This document shows positions 11,000 through 22,897 of a stretch of 64,000 bases of DNA, in pieces. The stretch is from NCBI GenBank assembly GCA_038380435.1, contig JAWZYU010000019.1:32265801-32329800 (forward strand), read 5' to 3'. Numbering within the stretch: position 1 is the stretch's first letter; every line of letters begins with the position of its first letter. Under the pieces are notes generated by a model that was not told where the DNA came from, ran no database searches, and was given only the letters and a program-made list of their open reading frames with translations. Position numbers and translations under genes: made by a program. This DNA is from Ryuthela nishihirai. Lineage: Eukaryota; Arthropoda; Arachnida; Araneae; Heptathelidae.

Positions 11000-13900
11000 C
11001 AAACGGTTTTCTTCCCCCCTCCCTCCACCCAATACTTATGATCATTGATCTTTAGTATCTTCACTTTCGGCTTAGAATCTTCACTTTTTATTCTTTTGAA
11101 ATTTTCAGAATTAACTCTTTATATTGAATTTTCTTGTATTCATGTTTCCCTCTTGAATTTTACAACATTTGAATTCTTGCTTGAATTTGATTGTGGGCTG
11201 ATAAGCACTATTTTTTTTTATCGAAGCGAGCTAAATCTATGCACATATAAAGCATCCCAAAGACTCAGAGAAGATGGGAAAAGGGTATTCTGGAAAATTA
11301 AAGAATAAAATCAGAAAATCTTACTTTGTTAGTTTTCTAGAATTCACGTCTAACCCTTAAAATTTAAATCATTCGCGTCATATCCTAGAATTTTATAAAA
11401 TTTACATCCCGATCTTTAATTTGTTAATACTTACTAGTCAGCGTTTGAAAGGTTATTTTCTTTCTGTGCAGTCGAATTCTAAGTTCAAAGCTTTAAATTA
11501 CACTGAAGGACGGTTTTTTCACAGTCATATCGTAAATTTCAAATCACCAGTTAACGCCGGCCAATATCGTATGAATATCTCAAATAAAGTCATTAGACAC
11601 ACCGTGGTTATTATTTACGACGTATATAAATTCTATCACCATATTAAAACTTTATCACATGGGTTTCAAACTCAAATAATGTAGGAATAAAATCAGTTAC
11701 TTTTCAAGACAGGGGGGCAGCGTTTCATTTTAATACCTAATTACTTATATTGTTTTATTTTATTATTTGAATGTTTTGTACTTTTAATAGCAAAATTTAA
11801 ACTTAAAATTCTTTTGTAGTGGTTTCATTTTCAGCTAAGGAAATCGTATTCTCCATACTAATGTAATCGATCCAAGCTTTCTGTTACAGTTCTGTACCAG
11901 TTAAGGTTACAGTTCTGTACCATGATTACGATAGAACATATTACTTTGTAGGCCATACAAAACCATTTCACAAGCCGCGCTTTTGAGACCCCTGTTTAGG
12001 ATGAGACGTGAGTTCATAAAAAAGCCTATACACGCTGCTCTAACAAAATATTCGATTTTCCATGTTATATCAATGGGAATCTGACTTCGAAATTCTGTAG
12101 CATCTAAAATATCGATTTAATAGAAAAATGCGTTGAAGATAAGTTAAAGATCAATAACAAATCTATTTAGTTCTCGATTTTCAACAATATTCTTTCAGCA
12201 TTTAAAATTACAGAAGCTGTAATATTTAACAATAACTTATTTTATAAAACATATTCATAATTGTCTAATACTGGAATAATAATTGCACGTATTTCTAAAA
12301 GTATAATTATCTAATTAAATGATTTGAAACAACACTTATTATTTAAATTTTAATTAATTTATTAGGTAAAGTCTCATGAAGCATTACTGTTGTGAAATAT
12401 TCCAGCTCCCATGATTTTTTAAATACTAAACGAATATTGTTTGAAAAATCGATATTTAAGTGGAATTGAATATGATCTTTAATATATCATCAGTTACATT
12501 TTTCCATTAAATGAATAGTTTAGAAGTTATAGATGTTTTAAATTAAGATTCGCATTAATATAATCTTGTAACATTCATAATATTTTGGCAGGGGAGTGTA
12601 TGAAATGTAGCCTTTTCATTTGAGGTAATTATGTAAAGGAAGATATAAGCCTAGGATTAAAAAATGCATTGCGCATTAATGAAAGCATTTCGCCAGCAGT
12701 GAGGTTTGCTTCGTTCTCCAACCACTGTGGCGGTTTCTAAATGAAGAGACACACTAAAAAGGAAATGGTAGGCTTATGAATAATTTATAAATTGCGAAGT
12801 TCAATCTTTATGAAAAATCGTAAAAAATATAAACACGACTGAAATTAAAGCATCCTTGAAATTCCTTCGTAAATGCATCAGTAGAAGCAAAACCACACAC
12901 GCAAAAAAAAAAACTGTTGACATAGCTTAATAAGCGTAACCAATTAAACTTGAGCGCACATGTAGAAACTAAGCACATCCGATCCTTGATCTTTTTTTTT
13001 TGTTCCTTTGCTGAGGTAAATAACAATGACTTTCCGACGATGCACCCACTTATTTAGTTTCGCTAGCTTTCCAAGCTCGCCTTTTGTCATTGAAATCAGT
13101 TCGGCTCATTGTGCTCCACATTCACGACGGAAATGACGTGTCCTCCCCCCGCGCGTATTGACCGGTGAACACTCTCCACATCCGACTGGAAAGTGTTGCT
13201 GTTATAGTTTTCAATGTGAGGCAATCATGTAGTTGTTTACCTGGCTAGGTTAGTAGTACCAGCAATGGAAGAAAGGGAAAAATGCTCCATCATCCGAAAT
13301 AATGAAGACTTTTTGTCAAACGAAATTCTGTTTATTATCGAACTGAAGAATTTGCTCTGTGTTGTATGAATATAGAAGACTACACGTGGACTTAATTTAA
13401 AAGTCGTTATAAAATCTGTTCGTTCTTGATATGACTTCTTTCCATTCTTCACAATGAATCATATTAATGGGTTTCCGTAGCTCAATCTTTTTATTTATCA
13501 GTCTAGTAAACAGTTTCAGGTTTTAAAATATTCGTCTCTAATGGAATCGTTGCAATTATTAGATGAAAAAATTGTTTTCTTCAACATGGGCTCTAATAAG
13601 TGAAGATGCATCTCTATAAGGCCCGCCCAACCAATGGCTCATTGCCAAAGAACTTGCGGATCATAAAAGCAAATCTTTAATAAACTGAATATGTTTCATT
13701 TCTTCCAATTTTATTACCAACATTTTTAGGTGCATAACTAAACTATTTTTGACGTTTCAAATAGTACTTATTATAAACGTATATTTTCTGATTTAGTCTT
13801 TTTTTTTCAAGTAATTACTCATAGAAGCTTTTTTGTTTTTAAGTAGAGTATTTTTCCTGAGGCTCTTTAAACAAGCAATTTTTATATTAGTGGCTGTTCA

Positions 13901-14290
13901 TTAAGTTTGGGTTGGAAGGGGTCGATGATTGTCAGTTGTGAAATTTTCAACTTACTTTGTTTCCTTTGCAAATCCATTTGGTTTACTGACTGATTATGAC
14001 TGATTATTACTTGTTGTTTAAAGAAGATTATGGAACTTCAAAATCTCGACAGAATTTTACGTAACAAATGTGGTGACATTTTGATAAATATGCAATAGCA
14101 GATCCTAACACGAACTGTAGAGTAGTTTTTCTCAAACGGAAGTAGAGCATTATTTCCAAGGGATAGCTATAAACAAATATTGATCTATTTGGCATTTTTA
14201 TAGAATACCAAATTTAAAATTCAATTGTTCTCCTTTCGTTTTTATGTGATCATTATTTTTTAGATAAGAAATGCTTGGTCTTAGAATGTT
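11000..14290. other. Long AT-rich stretch without recognised genes
   Basis: No family-level coding similarity was seen. The piece at about 13030-13210 is locally richer in G, C and CpG (acgacggaaatgacg and ccccgcgcgtattgaccgg) and repeat-free, so it could be unique regulatory sequence. Nothing further supports that. Confidence 0.4.
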
Positions 14291-14296
14291 AGTTAA

Positions 14297-14560
14297 TTGG
14301 ATGAGGAGAATGTGTGTGGTGTGGTAGAGGAAAAGTGTGTGGGATGTAATGAGGGAAATGGTGTGTGATGTGGTAAATGAATAACTTGTGTGATGTTGTA
14401 AATGAATAGCTTGTGTGATGTGACTAAGGAATAGTATTTGATGTGGTGAGGGGGATGTATGTATTGTGGTAGGGGAGTGGTGTATGGTGTAGTTCGGGAA
14501 AAGTGTGTGGTGAAGAAGAGGTATATATTATGGTCGGGGAGCGGTGTAGGGTGTGTTGGA
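14297..14560. repeat. G/T-rich degenerate minisatellite, about 30-bp unit
   Basis: Units resemble 'ggaatggtgtgtgatgtggtaaatg' and recur about eight times with many changes. The minus-strand open frame of 118 codons rich in His, Pro and Thr across this array is a product of the repeat. The palindrome TCACCGGTGA occurs near its right edge. Confidence 0.7.
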
Positions 14561-14639
14561 GGAATGGTGATCTGGTGAGAAAAATCACCGGTGTTGTTCA
14601 CCAGTGGTTTTTCATCACCGGTGATGGCCAGAAAAAAAT

Positions 14640-15205
14640 GTATATACAATTATTATAAAGTATGTAAAAATACTGTAAGATCAGAAACAGTAGAGGTAGG
14701 CAGTCATACATAAATTAATAATTCGAATGAAAAAACGCAACTATCGCAGTCAAAGGAAAACAATAAAATTTTCCACACTCGGAGCCAATAATCAGCTGTG
14801 GCAGCCATGTTCTAACCATTCATATTATTTTGCAATATAGAGATTCAAATTTCATTGACCTTAGGTTTCAATCCAAAACTACTAATCATTAGCCTACCCA
14901 AGACCTTCGCCAAAGTAACAATGAGATCAACGTTCCCAAAATTGTGGTTTTTAACACTTTTATGCTGACAACATATATGGAACAAAACCTTTAATACCTA
15001 TGTTCCACATTAAGGTATCAAAGAGAGTCTAAAGCTCAAGTTTTCAGGAGTATGCTATACGGAGAAACGGGAAGTGCTGAATTAGAGTAATGAAGACGAA
15101 ACTTTTATTAATTATCAAACACCACAAAAAATTCTAATATCATGCTAACGTATATATCTACTAAACATAAGTATGAATCGATTTTTGCGAAAAGTGGAAT
15201 ATTAT
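14640..15205. other. Stretch without recognised features
   Basis: Mixed AT-rich sequence. Nothing could be assigned. Confidence 0.4.
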
Positions 15206-15208
15206 TAG

Positions 15209-15530
15209 TTGGTTGGGTTGTTTACCTCTGAATGGCAGTCTTTTGCGCACAATGCTCCAAATGGCTAGGTTACAAGGACCCCAAGAGTTCAGAGAAGGTC
15301 GGGGGAAAGGACTTACTGAACAGACTTAGAAGTCAGATGTAAGTTGCCCGTCAAGTCCATCCAGCTTTTTTTTAACGTTCACAAGGTATAGCTCTCCCGC
15401 ACAAGGTGCCATGGCTTTGCGTCCTATCCAATGGACAGTGACCTTTCCAAGCCCTGTCGGTGTCCCCTACTGACGAGGGCAGGGTGGGAATTTAGCGAAA
15501 ATAAATCTCAACGCTAGTAGAGTTGGAATC
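15209..15530 (-). mobile_element. Met-SINE, head lost
   Basis: The 3' end at the left (ttggttgggttgtttacctctg) and the body up to 'gagatttattttcgctaaattccc' (minus strand) are preserved. The tRNA-like head is degraded beyond recognition. Confidence 0.8.
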
Positions 15531-15534
15531 TCAT

Positions 15535-15955
15535 TCGAATACTTTATATAGAGTTGTATAAGAAAATGCCATTGACACTACACGCCGAATTACTACGGAT
15601 TTCATCATTCATGGAAGCTAACAGCAGATTTAATACGTGAAAAATCATCATCTATTGCACAGTACATGAGATTCAGAATTTTACTCTAATGAAGAATACC
15701 TTAATCTCCTTACCGTTTGTCATTAAAAATTGTTTTAATCAACTTTCATTAAATTAAGTACGTTTATCATTAGGAAGTTGTTTTTAATCAAAAGGAAATA
15801 GACCTTTGGAACAAAATTACTCATTTCAGGACAAATTGGGAAATGTTTGGTAGGCTTCTTTTATTACCAATTAGGTATATACTTTATTGTTACTATTAAA
15901 ATGGATGAGCATAGAGCGCGATTTAAAGTAAAACTATGTTAATGAAAATTACAAT
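15535..15955. other. Stretch without recognised features
   Basis: AT-rich sequence. Nothing could be assigned. Confidence 0.4.
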
Positions 15956-16074
15956 TCAATGCAATTTATTACAAAAGCATGGATGAAATTATTTATAACA
16001 AAGTCAACCGGCACGAAACTCTATAATAATACATACAAAGATAAACTTTCAGAAGAATCATTATCTTCCCACGA

Positions 16075-16555
16075 ACATTCACAAGATTACAGGTCTTGCA
16101 GAATAAAATCCTGCGATGTGTGGTCAATGCCCCCTTGGTTTGTAACCAATAGACAATTGCATAAAGATCTGGGCATTGATCATATTTACACATATCTTAA
16201 GTTTGTGTCGCGAGGTTTCTACGAGTCAGTGCAGAGAAACCCGCACGAGATCATATCCTGCCTTCTGGCCTACGATCATGAAGTCCTTAACAGATACAAG
16301 AGGCCTAAGATGATGGCTTTCGCTAAAGAAAGTTAGCATTTTAGGTCTCTTGTGCATCATTACTACTCTTTTGTTTTATGTTCTTTTGCCCTTTGGGCCC
16401 CATCATTGTGTGGATTACTTTTGTTTGTTTTTTCAAACTGATGCCAATTAGGCATATTTTCAGATGAAGAAGGTTATGGGTACTATTGTACATGGTACTT
16501 CATTTTATGATGTAACGATCTACGATCTACGAATCATTATCTCAATTCTACCAAC
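16075..16555 (+). pseudogene. Jockey-like LINE, C-terminal end and 3' UTR
   Basis: Two frames joined by a frameshift near 16130 encode LQNKILRCVVNAP and then PWFVTNRQLHKDLGIDH, followed by FVSRGFYESVQRNP. The stop is at 16334-16336. The signature N-APW-V-N--LH-DLGI is characteristic of the extreme C-terminus of Jockey-type LINE ORF2 proteins. RT and endonuclease are absent, as in a strongly 5'-truncated insertion. About 200 bp of T-rich sequence after the stop, ending near 'acgatctacgatctacga', is probably the element's 3' UTR. Confidence 0.7.
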
Positions 16556-17117
16556 GCGATCCACACCAATACACTAATCAACCTTCCGCGCACTCACCAT
16601 ATAAAATGCTTATTCACTTTCTACACCCATCGCATACATACTGAAACTAATTATGCCTCCTTTCGGATATCCACAACTCCAACAACAATTCTATCCTTCC
16701 TATTTTTCAGATCGGTTCTGTTTTCCAATTCGTTGGTTACATAATTCTCACGCAGAAGCATACGCGAGCGTTCATGACACGTTTATCATAAATTCACTGT
16801 AGCACGTTCATCTGTCGTAACATTACTATCAAAAGTATTGGCATACTTCCATATCACGTGGACTTGACTTTAGTATTTAAAACGCTATTAAAGATAAAAC
16901 ATTTACCAGCAAACATTGTTGCTATGCTCGTCCTATCTCTCGTCGAAATTTAAAAACCTGAAGAAAAAAAGATCATTGCATAAACTTCTAAAATTACTCT
17001 TATTATATTTTTTTTCATAATAGTTATTATTGTGCTTTAATTTAGAATTTGAAGTAAATTTTAATAAAAACTTTAAAACATTAGAAGACAATACTGGCAT
17101 TAAATGTTTTTAGGCTT
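16556..17117. other. Stretch without recognised features
   Basis: Nothing could be assigned. It carries no SINE. Confidence 0.4.
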
Positions 17118-17129
17118 CTATAACACTTT

Positions 17130-17512
17130 GGGGCGGGGGTGGCTCAGTCGGTAGCGCGCCAGGCTCGCAATCTGTAGTTTCCAGGTTCGAGTCCCAGCTG
17201 GGTTAGCGTTGAGATTTATCTCCGCAAAATTCCCCGCCCTGCCCACGGTCAGTAGGGGACACCGATGGGCTTGGAAAGGCCGCCGTCCGTCGGATGGGAC
17301 GTTAAGCCGTGGCCCCGTGTGCGGGAGAGCCATACCCTGTGCACATTAAAGAACACGCTGGATGGCCTTGACGGGAGGCTACCATCTGTCTCCCAACAGC
17401 TGTTCCAGTGGGTCCCTCTCCCCAACCTTCTCTGAGCCTCGGGTCCATGTGACCTGGCCATTTAGCCCATGGCGTGCAAAAAAGTGCCGCTCAGAGATAA
17501 AACAACCCAACC
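17130..17512 (+). mobile_element. Met-SINE, full length with 12-bp TSD
   Basis: This is a reference copy of the family (383 bp). It starts GGGGCGGGGGTGGCTCAGTCGG. It has an A box (TGGCTCAGTCGG) and a B box (GGTTCGAGTCC), the internal promoter parts used by RNA polymerase III. Its head resembles tRNA-Met, because sister copies read CTCATAATCTG in the anticodon loop. The body of about 300 bp is not tRNA-related. It ends 'gctcagagataaaacaacccaaccc'. CTATAACACTTT flanks it exactly (17118-17129 and 17513-17524), showing LINE-type target-primed insertion. Confidence 0.95.
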
Positions 17513-17524
17513 CTATAACACTTT

Positions 17525-17848
17525 AAATATTGAAAGAATTTATTGAAAATCCAAATTTAGACAGAGTTCAGTGATCGTTTCGAGAGATTTTTAATTTCTC
17601 TCCAGTAGCAAGTTTTCGTATAAATTTCCAAATTCTATTTTAAATATAGTTTTCCATTGGCACAATAATCAGATGATTTTTGATAATATCCATTTCCTTT
17701 TATAATAGTTTTTCGTTTTGCTGCCTGTTTATTGTGAGATGGGATTACCAGTTTCTTTACTAAACGACAATGGTCTACACCAGTGACTATCAACGGTAAC
17801 GTTTTCTTGATATTTTCTCTGGAAATATATTAAATAGAATATCAAATG
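17525..17848. other. Stretch without recognised features
   Basis: AT-rich sequence between the SINE and the Tigger-like element. Confidence 0.4.
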
Positions 17849-18181
17849 CAGTGGACCTTCGTTATAGCGCTGCTCGCTATACCGCGCACTCGGTTATAGC
17901 GCGGGCGAAGTTCGCGATAAGTTCAAACATGCTTATACAGGTCCGTGGGGCGTTAGTGAGTATCGCATTTTTTTGTTACTGTGTATTGAGTAATTGTGTA
18001 TGTATTGAGTTTCTGCATGTATTTTGAATAGTGTTTAATTATTGTATGCATGATGAGTAAAGGAAAAGCTTACAGTGTGAAATTTATTGTGTCGCCACCG
18101 CGCCGCTCTGTATAACGCGGTCACCTTATAACGCGGGTGTTGTTTCCCGCCCGACATGCGCGTTATATCGGGGGTCCACTG
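17849..18181 (+). mobile_element. pogo/Tigger-like non-autonomous element
   Basis: The 333-bp element has inverted ends: CAGTGGACCTTCGTTATAGCGC at the left, and the complement of CAGTGGACCCCCGATATAACGC at the right. Ends of this CAGTGGACC...TATAACG form are typical of pogo/Tigger elements. Inside, near 18051, an ATG opens MSKGKAYSVKF. This resembles the first residues of Tigger transposases, so the element looks like an internally deleted copy retaining the gene start. TA follows at the right, but the left TA is mutated. Confidence 0.8.
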
Positions 18182-18189
18182 TACTTCTT

Positions 18190-18920
18190 AGATTAAGACA
18201 GCCTTGTATAAAGGGGGGCATTAGTCAAAAAAAAAAACGGGACGTCCAGCCTAGAACTGTTGGAAACCACGTGGTTTCCTGGGTCTTGCACGTATTCTTG
18301 CAAGAGCCAGGAAATATGAAAATACCTACACCAAAATTTCATAAAAGGTGGTACAACAATAGCATTTATTACTGAGTCGTATTATGAATTCCACCTTCCA
18401 CATAATATGAAACATATTCATTCTAAATCAAAAAGACTTTCTAACAAAATGAAACTATATTACTTTTTAATTTAGATTTGCCAATATTGCCGTTATTTCT
18501 ACGAATATCGCTTAATGTTGCTTGTTTTATTTCCATGTGTGAAAGTCCGTTAAAGCAAAGCAGAGCCAGATTAGGGGGTGGGTGGCAAGGAATCCCAGTT
18601 ACCACGAACAGGTTCCCCTTTTTTACTATTACACAGCATATATATATATTTTTTTTTTTGAAAAATTGACATATTTTGAACTTGTTCAAAATTCCAAATT
18701 GACAACAATATAATACTAGAAAAAGAAAGGAGTATAATATCGTCGTTTTTATTCATTTACATTTCTGTTTCTTCCCCTCTAACAACATGAATGAGAAGGG
18801 GGGAGGTGAGCAAAATCTTCAAGTGCCCTGAGCACAAGAATTACTAAATCAGACCCTTCGTTAAGGAAATATCTCTAATTGCTCGTCTTAAGAAATTTTT
18901 CCTTGAAAGTTAATTGTATT
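18190..18920. other. Stretch without recognised features
   Basis: AT-rich sequence. Nothing could be assigned. Confidence 0.4.
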
Positions 18921-18924
18921 TTAA

Positions 18925-20028
18925 GTTCGTTTTGATGAAGATAGTGAGAATTTGTATTTTAAGTTCCTTTCGATGAAGATAGTGCAAATTTGTATTTTAA
19001 GTTCGTTTTGATGAAGATAGTGCGAATTTGTATTTTAAGTTTGTTTTGATGAAGATAGTGCGAATTTGCATTTTAAGTTCGTTTTGATGAAGATAGTGCG
19101 AATTTGTATTTTAAGTTCGTTTTGATGAAGATAGTGCGAATTTGTATTTTAAGTTCGTTCCGAGTGGTTAGCGTGCCTGGCTACTGATCTAAGGGACCTG
19201 GGTTCGAGCCCCGGATAAGGCATGGTTGTATGTGTTGTTTTTCTGCTGAGGTCCTGCCATCCTCTCAGATCTTCTACTTTGGCATATAAACTGACAGGCT
19301 CCTGTCAGACCTCTGTGGCAAGCAGCTGCTTGAGGGGGTATTTATTTATTTTATTTATTTGATGAAGATAGTGAGAATTTGTATTTTAAGTTCGTTTTGA
19401 TGAAGATAGTGCGAATTTGCATTTTAAGTTCGTTTTGATGAAGATAGTGCGAATTTGTATTTTAAGTTCGTTTTGATGAAGATAGTGCGAATTTGTATTT
19501 TAAGTTCGTTTTGATGAAGATAGTGAGAATTTGTATTTTAAGTTCGTTTTGATGAAGATAGTGCGAATTTGCATTTTAAGTTCGTTTTGATGAAGATAGT
19601 GCGAATTTGTATTTTAAGTTCGTTTTGATGAAGATAGTGCGAATTTGTATTTTAAGTTCGTTTTGATGAAGATAGTGCGAATTTGTATTTTAAGTTTGTT
19701 TTGATGAAGATAGTGCGAATTTGTATTTTAAGTTCGTTTTGATGAAGATAGTGAGAATTTGTATTTTAAGTTCGTTTTGATGAAGATAGTGCGAATTTGC
19801 ATTTTAAGTTTGTTTTGATGAAGATAGTGCGAATTTGTATTTTAAGTTCGTTTTGATGAAGATAGTGAGAATTTGTATTTTAAGTTCGTTTTGATGAAGA
19901 TAGTGCGAATTTGCATTTTAAGTTCTTTTTAATGAAGATAGTGCGAATTTGTATTTTAAGTTCGTTTTGATGAAGTTAGTGCGATTTTGTATTTTAAGTT
20001 TTGTCTGATGAAGATAGGGCGAATTTAA
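18925..20028 (+). repeat. 38-bp minisatellite, about 24 units
   Basis: The unit is 'gatgaagatagtgcgaatttgtattttaagttcgtttt'. About six units precede and about seventeen follow a Ser-SINE inserted at 19160. Most units are nearly identical. Variants recur in a fixed order: a 'gtgagaattt' unit is followed by a 'tttgcatttt' unit, at about 19372, 19525, 19752 and 19867. This indicates duplication of blocks of three to six units. Edge units are more degenerate. Confidence 0.93.
19160..19358 (+). mobile_element. Ser-SINE inserted in the 38-bp minisatellite
   Basis: It starts CCGAGTGGTTAGCGTGCC and has a perfect B box (GGTTCGAGCCC). It ends GCAGCTGCTTGAGGGGG plus a TTTA-rich tail. The head around 'ggctactgatctaaggg' resembles tRNA-Ser(GCT) without its long variable arm. 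It interrupts one repeat unit after 'aagttcgtt', so it is younger than the array. The first few head bases are missing. Confidence 0.92.
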
Positions 20029-20029
20029 T

Positions 20030-21247
20030 GATGAAGGATGATACTTCGCTAATGTTTAAAACATTTGCCAAGACAAGGTAAAGGGGTGATCGGAAAGTCA
20101 TCTACGCCATTAGAAATAAAGCTTTAATCATTAGAAAACGACAAATGAACTGAAAATGCAGAGTGCACCTAAAATTGTAAAATGAGACGGAAATGACCAC
20201 AGCCTTCATTCATTGAAGTAATAACTCGGTTTTTAGGATGTTTTAAGAGACATGACGAAATGTTGTTTGAGGTAGGTTTCAAATGAGGAATAGGAGATTT
20301 TAGAAATGGTACCTCATTCTGACGGTTTCTATAACAGCGAGACTTTAAGTAATGTTCAACGATAAACACACATTGCACCTGGGAAAAAGAACGCCTAACT
20401 GACTTCAGTTAAAACGAGTACGGATTATTAATCAGTTCATCATTTGATCTTTACTAAAATGAGTGCACTCTGTACTCTGTGGCCTTAAACACTATTGCAA
20501 TAGCGTGGGATTACAAAATTTGCATTCATCAAAGACAGTAGTTCCCAACTTAGGTCTTAGAAATTTAAGTGGACGTTTCCATGAGTTTTTCGATAAAAAG
20601 CAGATTAAACAGAATATCGAATAGTTCTTAGATCAACATAGATATGCATGCTTTGTATATCGATGTTTCGAAATTCATAGATGAAAAAAAATTCTCTTTA
20701 ATTTGTATTCATGACAATTATATTATCTCAATTAGTTTTATACAGAAAAAAAATATTTTGAATTCCATGAAGTATTAGAAAGAGTAAAGGGGGCGTTAGA
20801 AAGGGTGAAGAGAATTTTTAATAAATAAAGGTTGGGGTTTAGGATAATAAACTACGTCATATTTATGGGTTATACGATTTTTCTATCAACCTGTCAAATT
20901 TAATTTTTTTTTATTTCCAACACTTACTCGATTATTTCCTTTAATTTTGATATTATCTATGCAAAAACACTACACCTATCTCTAATATTAATGAGATTTT
21001 ATTCTTAAGATTTAAAATGCAGAAATCCCTTCTTTTTCTAAAGTATTTCCCTTCTTAAATGAAAAAAAAAATTTTTCCTCCAATTTTTTTATTTCTCCTT
21101 TCCTCTTCTATTAACCTGCTTTTTTTTTTATCTTTCCGATAAAAGTAAAATGAATAGGTCCCGGATGAAAAAATAGAGCGCTATAGGTAAATTTTTCATT
21201 CACTCCATCATCAGGATTTTCCGTATCTTCCTCTATTTGGTCTTTCA
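20030..21247. other. AT-rich stretch without recognised features
   Basis: Nothing could be assigned. Confidence 0.4.
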
Positions 21248-21309
21248 TGGGAGGTGGTTGGCTCAGTAGCTTGCTTGCTGGGCTATACTAGGCTCAGTAG
21301 GTTGATATC
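21248..21309 (+). mobile_element. Older Met-SINE, left part (split by Tc1)
   Basis: The sequence 'gggaggtggttggctcagtagc' is the degraded start of the tRNA-like head with its A box. It stops at the TA used by the Tc1 element and resumes at 23114. Confidence 0.65.
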
Positions 21310-21560
21310 TACAATTGTTTCCATAAATTAAGGAAAAATGAGAAAAATCGCGATAATTCGCCAAAAAATTGTGCGATCCTCACAAAACTTGTTCATGTAA
21401 CCAGTAAACTAATGCCGAGTGAGAATATCGTATGCAAATTAGTCCAGGTTGCGTCAATTTGCGTAATCGGATAGCGGTATGAAAACGGGTGTTTTGGAGT
21501 GGATCGTTATTTTATGTTGTAAATGTGAGTAAAGAATTTCGAAATAAGCATTTTGTAGGA

Positions 21561-22897
21561 ATGACCTCGAGACATCATTTGCCAAGTGAACTGCGGTGGA
21601 GAGCTATTGGCCGGCTCGAAGCAGGCCAAAGTCAGTCAGACGTGACACGATGGCTGAATGTGAGTCCTTCTGTGGTCCATAGACTGTGGAATCAATTTCT
21701 TAGCACGGATTCCTCGTCTCGGAGGTTTAGCCGAGGAAGGACTGGAGTTACGACCGCTGTACAAGACCGATATCTGCGATTAAACAGCACCAAAGAGCAG
21801 GATATCTACTCCCTCTCAGCTATGATCCCCTCTTGCAGCAGCCACTGGGAGGGTTCTATCAGCTTCTACTGTACGTAGAAGGCTTTATGAGAGAGGTCTT
21901 TACCCTAAGCCAAAAATTTATATACAACTCACGTCACGTTACAGGAGAGAGCGGTTGAATTGGGGACGCACACATGTTAACTGGATAGAAGAGAAATGGA
22001 GATCCGTACTCTTCACAGATGAGTCCAGATATTGCTTGCAGAGTGATTTCAGACATTGTTTGATATGGAGAGACAATGTAACCGCTATCATCTCAGTAAC
22101 ATCTGTCAAAGAGACGGTTACGTCGGAGGTAGGCGTGTGTGCTTGGGGTAGCATATCCTTAGGTGGACGCCCAGACTTCTATGTATTGACGAGTGGGAAC
22201 CTCAATGCTCAAAGGTATAGATGACAACCTGGACCCTTATGTACGTTATTACGCTGATGCAATAGGTGAAACATTCATCTTACAAGACGATAATGCTCAT
22301 TCACACAGAGCTCGACTAGTGGAATAGTACCTTCAAGAGGTTGGGTTGGGTTGTTTTACTTCTGAGCGGCACTTTTTTGCACACCATAGACTAAACGACC
22401 AGGTCACATGGACCCGAAGGCTCAGAGAAGGTTGGGTGAAGGTACCCAATGGAACAACTGTTGGGAGACAGATGGCAACCTCCCGTCAAGGCCATCCAGC
22501 GTGTTCTTTAACGTGCACAGGGTATAGCTCTCCCGCACATGGCTTAACATCCCCTCCCACGGACGGCGGTCTTTCCAAGCCCATCGGTTCCCCTATTGAC
22601 CGTGGGCAGAGCGGGGATTTTGCGGAGTTTTTCAGAGACCTTCAAGAGGAGACCTTTATACACATGGATTGGCCAGCTCGATCTCCCGACCTAAACCCGA
22701 TTGAACATGTGTGGGATGCTCTAGGGAGACGTATTACTGCCCTCAACTCGCCACCTGAAACAAAGGGGGAGCTTATTACTGCTTTAAAGGTATAATGGTC
22801 GTTACTTCCTATTGAGATGATTCACAGCATCATAAACAGCATGGAACATCGCTGTCGTGCCTACATTTCTGTAAGGGGTGACCACACTCCTTATTAA
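21561..22897 (+). pseudogene. Tc1-like transposase (DD34E), inactivated
   Basis: This enzyme would cut and paste its own element by binding the TIRs. From the ATG at 21561 the protein reads MTSRHHLPSELRWRAIGRLE, with helix-turn-helix segments (SQSDVTRWLNVSPSVVHRLW). The catalytic residues follow: D in LFTDESRYCL, D in QDDNAHSH, and E in SPDLNPIEHVWDAL. Reading across the SINE insertion, the second D and the E are separated by 34 residues. Ancestral length is about 340 residues, normal for Tc1. Breaks: a frameshift near 21810-21835, another near 22220, stops at about 22325 and 22793, and a SINE insertion. The stop at 22895-22897 is probably the original. Confidence 0.92.
22341..22637 (-). mobile_element. 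Younger Met-SINE inside the Tc1 transposase
   Basis: This 5'-truncated minus-strand copy has its CCCAAC tail at the left (22341) and truncated body at the right. The 12-bp ACCTTCAAGAGG flanks it at 22329-22340 and 22638-22649. Removing the SINE and one duplicate rejoins the transposase frame exactly (YLQE to ETFIHMDW), which proves the insertion. Ten bases (tttttcagag) at the truncated end are not family sequence. Confidence 0.95.

Noticed and set aside
14293..14649. 118-residue His/Pro/Thr-rich minus-strand frame
   Set aside because: It is produced by the G/T-rich minisatellite and has no domain.
17140..17205. Functional tRNA-Met gene
   Set aside because: A and B boxes are present, but there is no acceptor-stem closure, and the sequence continues into a SINE body with a TSD.
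18925..20028. CRISPR array
   Set aside because: The 38-bp units abut with no unique spacers, and the context is eukaryotic.
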